A stretch of DNA of 64,000 bases from Spirochaeta isovalerica (lineage in GTDB: Bacteria; Spirochaetota; Spirochaetia; DSM-2461), in assembly GCF_014207565.1 (NCBI RefSeq), contig NZ_JACHGJ010000001.1:992001-1056000 (forward strand), written 5' to 3'. Each line of letters begins with the position of its first letter. Position 1 is the first letter of the stretch. Below the pieces are notes generated by a model. That model was not told the DNA's origin, made no database searches, and was given only the letters and a program-made list of their open reading frames with translations. The position numbers and the translations under genes were made by a program. Shown here piece by piece: positions 60,275-64,000 of this stretch.

Positions 60275-61471
60275 TTACCGGATCCCGTAATTCTCCACAA
60301 CAAAATCGATATCCTTATCCCCTCTTCCGCTGAGGTTCACCAGGATCGACTGTCTCGGCTTTTCTTTCGCCAGTTTCATGGCGAATGCCACGGCATGGGC
60401 GCTTTCCAGGGCGGGAATAATCCCCTCTTTTTTACTCAGCTGGAAGAAAGCATCGAGACACTCTTCATCATCTGCTGTCACGTAATTCACTCTACCCAGA
60501 TCCTTAAGCATGGAATGCTCCGGACCGACTCCCGGGTAATCGAGGCCGCTGGCAATGGAATAAACCGGCGCCGGTTCGCCTTTTTCGTCCTGAAGAGTGT
60601 AGCACTTGAATCCGTGGATCATTCCCGGAGTGCCGTAAGTCATGGTTGCGGCATGCTCTCCCGGTTTGAATGATTTTCCGAGCGGTTCCACACCGTAAAT
60701 GTTCACATCCTTATCATCGATAAATCCGGAAAAGAGCCCCATGGCATTACTGCCGCCGCCGACGCAGGCGACCAGGTTGTCGGGTAGCTCTCCGGTCATT
60801 TCATAAAACTGCTCTCTCGCTTCAATCCCCACGACTCTCTGGAAATCCCGAACCATCATGGGAAAGGGATGGGGTCCTACAACCGATCCGATACAGTAAA
60901 TCGAAGTGATAGGGTCTTTCAGGTAAGCTTCAAAGGCCGAATCAACCGCTTCCTTCAGAGTTTTCAGTCCGTGGCTTACGGGAACGACTTTCGCCCCGAG
61001 TATTTCCATTCTCACGACATTGGGATGCTCCTTGGCAATATCCACTTCGCCCATATGAATTTCACATTCCAGACCGAAGTAAGCCGCAGCTGTCGCCAGA
61101 GCGACTCCATGCTGTCCTGCACCTGTTTCGGCGATAAGTTTCTTCTTTCCCATATATTTTGCCAGGAGCGCTTCACCCATACAATGATTCAGTTTATGAG
61201 CTCCTGTGTGATTCAGGTCTTCCCTTTTCAGATAGATGCGGCCTCCGCACTCATCGGAGAGTGTTTTGGCAAAGTAAACAGGAGTCGGTCGTCCCTGAAA
61301 ATGCTTTCGTATGCTTCTCAATTCAGAGATAAACTGATGGGATTTGCTGATGGAATAATAGGCATCGGTTATTCGATTCATCTCCTCCTGAAGATCGGGG
61401 GGAATGAAGCTCCCGCCGTACTCACCGAACATCCCCTGTGTATCGGGATTGCTTTTAAAATAATCACCCAT
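60275..61471 (-). CDS. trpB: Tryptophan synthase beta chain
   Basis: 398 residues, cytoplasmic PLP enzyme that joins indole and serine to give tryptophan. Motifs: N-terminal [35 protein letters not shown] (PLP Lys K93; usual sequence is H-K-I-N-N), [29 protein letters not shown] (phosphate-binding loop), and a C-terminal SGRGDKD. This is the TrpB1 type, which normally pairs with TrpA, but no trpA or other trp gene is adjacent. It is a single-gene transcript with its own promoter and terminator; AAGGAG precedes the ATG. Confidence 0.93.
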   Translation of the reverse strand: MGDYFKSNPDTQGMFGEYGGSFIPPDLQEEMNRITDAYYSISKSHQFISELRSIRKHFQGRPTPVYFAKTLSDECGGRIYLKREDLNHTGAHKLNHCMGEALLAKYMGKKKLIAETGAGQHGVALATAAAYFGLECEIHMGEVDIAKEHPNVVRMEILGAKVVPVSHGLKTLKEAVDSAFEAYLKDPITSIYCIGSVVGPHPFPMMVRDFQRVVGIEAREQFYEMTGELPDNLVACVGGGSNAMGLFSGFIDDKDVNIYGVEPLGKSFKPGEHAATMTYGTPGMIHGFKCYTLQDEKGEPAPVYSIASGLDYPGVGPEHSMLKDLGRVNYVTADDEECLDAFFQLSKKEGIIPALESAHAVAFAMKLAKEKPRQSILVNLSGRGDKDIDFVVENYGIR

Positions 61472-61508
61472 AAAGCGTTTCTCCTTGTAGTAACATTGAC
61501 TTATAGCG

Positions 61509-61537
61509 ATTCTAATATGTGTTTTTGTTTCTGTCTA
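61509..61537 (-). promoter_or_regulatory. Promoter of trpB
   Basis: On the minus strand TAGACA (61532-61537), 17 nt, TAGAAT (61509-61514), 38 nt before the ATG. No TrpR-like operator or leader peptide with Trp codons is seen in the short leader. Confidence 0.6.
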
Positions 61538-61599
61538 TAGAAATATTGGAAATTGTTGACATTTTTAAAGGCTCAAAGGAAAATAGATCCCATTAAATT

Positions 61600-63027
61600 A
61601 TGTTAAAAAAAATTGCCGTTCTGTCTTCTATCATCCTTTCAGCCATTGGCGTTTATCTCCTGTCCGGTCTTATAGACACTGAAGTTCTTTCCCGCGGAGA
61701 GTTTACTTTCCAGCTTCCCCTGCCGGAAGAGATTGCCCGCCAGTACGATGTGCCTCTCTACCCCGATGTGGAGAAGGTCATTCTCACAGGATTCTTCTCC
61801 GATTGGGATGAGAATGACGAAAATTACGCTATGGTTCCCGAAACAGACGATCCCCATAATCAGAAATGGTCGACGACCATTATCCTTCCCCCGGGCGAAC
61901 ATCAGTACAAATACGCGGTGTATATTAAGGGATTGGATAATCCTGTCTGGACGCAGGACAGGTTTTCACCGGAACAGGTCAACAACGGCATGAACGGTTA
62001 CAATTCCATTATCAGAATCGGCCGTTTCTCCCTTTTCAGAGAGATTCTCCGCTATCTGATCTACGCTCTGCTTGTACTATTGTTTATTCTGCTTTTTCCT
62101 CTGATCTTTCACGGAACCGGAAGAAGGAGAGCCCTGATTCTTCTGACATGTCTTCTGATGGCTTCCAATGTCGGTTTCTTCCTTTTTCATCTTATAAGTG
62201 ACCGGCAGTACTACAATTTTATTTCCCGGTCCGTTATTTCGATCCTCGAGAACGATCTTAATCACAGCACGGACAGTCCCTACTCTGTTTTCAATCGCTT
62301 CCTCTGGCATAAAATGGATAAAATCGGCATCAGGAACTTTGAAGACCGTTACAAATACGCTTCTCTTCTCTTCTTTGACAGGGAATTCCATTTGAAGGAT
62401 TTCGATTACAGGACATTTAACAACTATCACCTGGACAATCCCCTTTCGCTCAAATCTTCAGGAGAACTGGTTTACCCTTACTTTAGAAATCAGATAGAAA
62501 AACTGCAGAAACAGGATGTAAACGAAAAAACCTATCTGCTGCCGGCGTCTCTGAGGCTCTATTACAAAAATCATCTTCCCGGAACGGGAAAGAACCTGGA
62601 AAGCGGAAAATCTTTTATTCAGTTATCCGCCCGGACCTATCTCTTCCCCTATATCGAAGAGAACAGCATGACAGGCTATCTGGGCATATATTTTTCCGAC
62701 CGGAACAGAGTCATTGTCGATTCCTATCTGATTTTCAATATGGCCGCACTTCTCTTCTTTACAGCCCTCATCTTTTTGTTCAATGCTCTGAAAAAAGATG
62801 ATGAAAACCTCGACGACCTTCTTGCAGTCTTTGCGGAAAGATACGGGATTACCGCCAGGGAATGCGATATCATCCCCTACATTCTCGAGGGAATGACAAA
62901 TAAGGAGATTGCCGGAGATCTCAATATATCAAAACGGACTGTGGACAATCATATCTACAACATTCTCCATAAAGCGTCGGTGAAAAACCGCGTGGAATTG
63001 ATCCACATCATTAAAAACTCCCGCTGA
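61600..63027 (+). CDS. Membrane-bound LuxR regulator with CBM48-like sensor domain
   Basis: 475 residues. N-terminal TM anchor ~5-25; an extracytoplasmic domain ~35-140 of the CBM48/AMPK glycogen-binding E-set type (VEKVILTGFFSDWD, KWSTTIILPPGEHQYKYAVY, N-P-V-W-T-Q-D-R); two TMs ~150-200; a second extracytoplasmic domain ~205-370; a fourth TM ~375-395; and a cytoplasmic NarL/LuxR HTH at the C-terminus (ITARECDIIPYILEGMTNKE, SKRTVDNHIYNILHK). It looks like a one-component sensor that binds an alpha-glucan outside and regulates DNA directly. The alpha-amylase gene begins 90 nt downstream with a palindrome between them. Confidence 0.85.
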   Translation: MLKKIAVLSSIILSAIGVYLLSGLIDTEVLSRGEFTFQLPLPEEIARQYDVPLYPDVEKVILTGFFSDWDENDENYAMVPETDDPHNQKWSTTIILPPGEHQYKYAVYIKGLDNPVWTQDRFSPEQVNNGMNGYNSIIRIGRFSLFREILRYLIYALLVLLFILLFPLIFHGTGRRRALILLTCLLMASNVGFFLFHLISDRQYYNFISRSVISILENDLNHSTDSPYSVFNRFLWHKMDKIGIRNFEDRYKYASLLFFDREFHLKDFDYRTFNNYHLDNPLSLKSSGELVYPYFRNQIEKLQKQDVNEKTYLLPASLRLYYKNHLPGTGKNLESGKSFIQLSARTYLFPYIEENSMTGYLGIYFSDRNRVIVDSYLIFNMAALLFFTALIFLFNALKKDDENLDDLLAVFAERYGITARECDIIPYILEGMTNKEIAGDLNISKRTVDNHIYNILHKASVKNRVELIHIIKNSR

Positions 63028-63063
63028 GTATATATACCTGTTCCCTATTTCAGGTACTTATAC
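63028..63063. promoter_or_regulatory. Inverted repeat, operator candidate of the amylase gene
   Basis: Arms GTATATATACCTG (63028-63040) and CAGGTACTTATAC (63051-63063) match at 11 of 13 positions around a 10-nt spacer. TATACT at 63059-63064 overlaps the right arm and is a plausible -10; the -35 position has no TTGACA-like sequence, as expected of an activator-dependent promoter. Confidence 0.5.
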
Positions 63064-63116
63064 TCATTGCCGGCTCAGAATTCCCCTCTGATAATGGTCC
63101 GGAAAGGAGTATTATC

Positions 63117-64000
63117 ATGAAAAGAATTTTAGTCCTGCCGCTTTTTCTGATTATGTTCGGATGTGCGACTATGAACCGGGAAGCCTCTGAGTTTCCCGAA
63201 TTCAGTCTGGCCGGCGGCGTATACAGGGAAGCCATCGACGTGTCTGTTTCCTCAGAAAGAGGAGACAGGGTTTTCTACACACTGGACGGTTCCACACCGA
63301 CACCGGAATCAACAGAATACGAAGGACCTGTTCATCTCGACAGTCCGTCCCTGTTGAGAGTTATGGCTCTTAAAAAAGACGGCACGATGAAATATGCCAT
63401 GTCCATGTATGATTTTGATCGGGACCCCGATCTCGAAGCCCATCTCCCCTCTCCGGTCTGGACCGATCAGATCATCTATTTCGCTCTCCTGGACAGAATG
63501 AACAATGGCGATCCCGGGAATGATGACCAGGGTTACGGAGAAGCCAATGTATCGGAAGAGACCTGGTACAGCGGTGGTGATTTCAAGGGACTGGAAGAGA
63601 AGCTGGACTATATTAAAAACCTCGGGGCCACGGCTGTCTGGATAACCCCTCCTGTAAAGAATCAGTGGTCGGAGGGGAATTTCGGAGGTTCCCACGGATA
63701 CTGGGCGTCCGATTTTATGGCTGTCGATCCCCATTATGGCGATCTGGAAGCTTACAGATCTTTTGTAAAGGCAGCCCATGACAAAGGTATTTATGTGATT
63801 CAGGATATTGTCGTCAATCACACAGGGGATTATTTCAATATTGACCGCAAGACAGGTCAGTGGAGTCTCAAGGAAAAATCCGAACCGGCTGCTTCCCCTG
63901 ACCAGCTCCCCTGGAGCCTCAACGATCCTTCTGTTTTTACAGAAGACGAGCTGAAGAATAATTCCTTCTACCACTGGACACCGGCCATTTCGGACTTTAA
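63117..64000 (+). CDS. GH13 alpha-amylase lipoprotein, 3' end beyond window
   Basis: Partial: 294 codons are present and the frame is open at the window end. AGGAG precedes the ATG. Signal peptide with lipobox IMFGC at ~16. Residues ~28-90 are a chitobiase-C-terminal-like Fn3 module (VFYTLDGSTPTP). The GH13 barrel then starts (WTDQIIYFALLDRMNNGD), with YIKNLGATAVWITPP and conserved region I DIVVNHTGD. Catalytic Asp/Glu regions II-IV lie outside the window. It should hydrolyse alpha-1,4-glucans at the cell surface; the adjacent CBM48-like regulator is its likely controller. Confidence 0.9.
   Translation, partial: MKRILVLPLFLIMFGCATMNREASEFPEFSLAGGVYREAIDVSVSSERGDRVFYTLDGSTPTPESTEYEGPVHLDSPSLLRVMALKKDGTMKYAMSMYDFDRDPDLEAHLPSPVWTDQIIYFALLDRMNNGDPGNDDQGYGEANVSEETWYSGGDFKGLEEKLDYIKNLGATAVWITPPVKNQWSEGNFGGSHGYWASDFMAVDPHYGDLEAYRSFVKAAHDKGIYVIQDIVVNHTGDYFNIDRKTGQWSLKEKSEPAASPDQLPWSLNDPSVFTEDELKNNSFYHWTPAISDF

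Noticed and set aside
61556-61584. TTGACA upstream of the CBM48-LuxR gene as a full promoter
   Set aside because: The -35 is perfect, but at 17-nt spacing only GAAAAT is found, and no better -10 is nearby. A real promoter is likely but cannot be placed.
63309-63974. 221-codon minus-strand frame near the window end
   Set aside because: It is the antisense of the GH13 amylase lipoprotein, which has a signal peptide, ribosome site and region I motif on the plus strand.

Overview
The window looks like chromosomal DNA of a free-living, double-membraned (diderm) bacterium. The gene style best fits a Spirochaetales-type spirochaete: many lipoproteins with loose lipoboxes, YesM/YesN-type two-component genes, FHA fusions, and c-di-GMP genes. 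That placement is inference, because no rRNA or universal marker lies in the window. The diderm envelope is supported directly by a Wza-like SLBB export protein, small beta-barrel proteins and lipoproteins. No rRNA, tRNA, CRISPR array, transposase or phage gene was seen. No gene-free stretch exceeds 300 bases; the longest are about 240-260 bases (28761-29020 and 57925-58166).

Region 1 (1-24.6 kb, moderate GC, accessory and signalling genes): a YtfQ-like sugar-binding lipoprotein with a YesM-type kinase and YesN-type regulator; a cupin; an FHA-diguanylate cyclase; an SF1 helicase; a membrane-anchored TPR protein; an FHA-LuxR regulator; a two-TM potassium channel with RCK domains; a TPR-EAL phosphodiesterase next to a membrane diguanylate cyclase; two DppB/DppC-like permeases with an M1 metallopeptidase; an RIC-like di-iron protein; a HAD phosphatase; a GIN-domain lipoprotein; a YdcZ-type transporter divergent from a Crp/Fnr regulator; a NUC1-type nuclease; a LIM plus DA1-like metallopeptidase; and an AMP-forming ligase.

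Region 2 (24.8-60.2 kb): a large exopolysaccharide locus. It opens with divergent wza/wzz-like genes and a LuxR regulator, then a PilZ protein and a polyprenyl-phosphate sugar transferase carrying a degenerate GGDEF domain. About twenty genes follow: glycosyltransferases, epimerase, deacetylases, flippase, polymerase, acetyl- and acyltransferases, two asparagine-synthase homologues, a NadE-like protein, an acyl carrier protein and three SGNH-like lipoproteins. From about 36.6 to 50.3 kb the DNA is visibly much richer in A+T than its flanks, as expected of a horizontally acquired, strain-variable polysaccharide core.

Region 3 (60.2-64 kb): a solo tryptophan synthase beta gene, then a membrane-bound LuxR-type regulator with a CBM48-like extracytoplasmic domain. 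Beside it is a GH13 alpha-amylase lipoprotein that runs off the window.

The most striking proposal is a c-di-GMP-gated polysaccharide system. The window encodes c-di-GMP synthesis (two GGDEF proteins with intact active and I-sites), breakdown (EAL) and sensing (PilZ). The initiating sugar transferase has lost the GGDEF active motif but kept the RxxD inhibitory-site motif, as in PelD. A second recurrent signal is leaderless transcription: at least five genes have a -10 box 7-8 nt before the start codon and no Shine-Dalgarno sequence.
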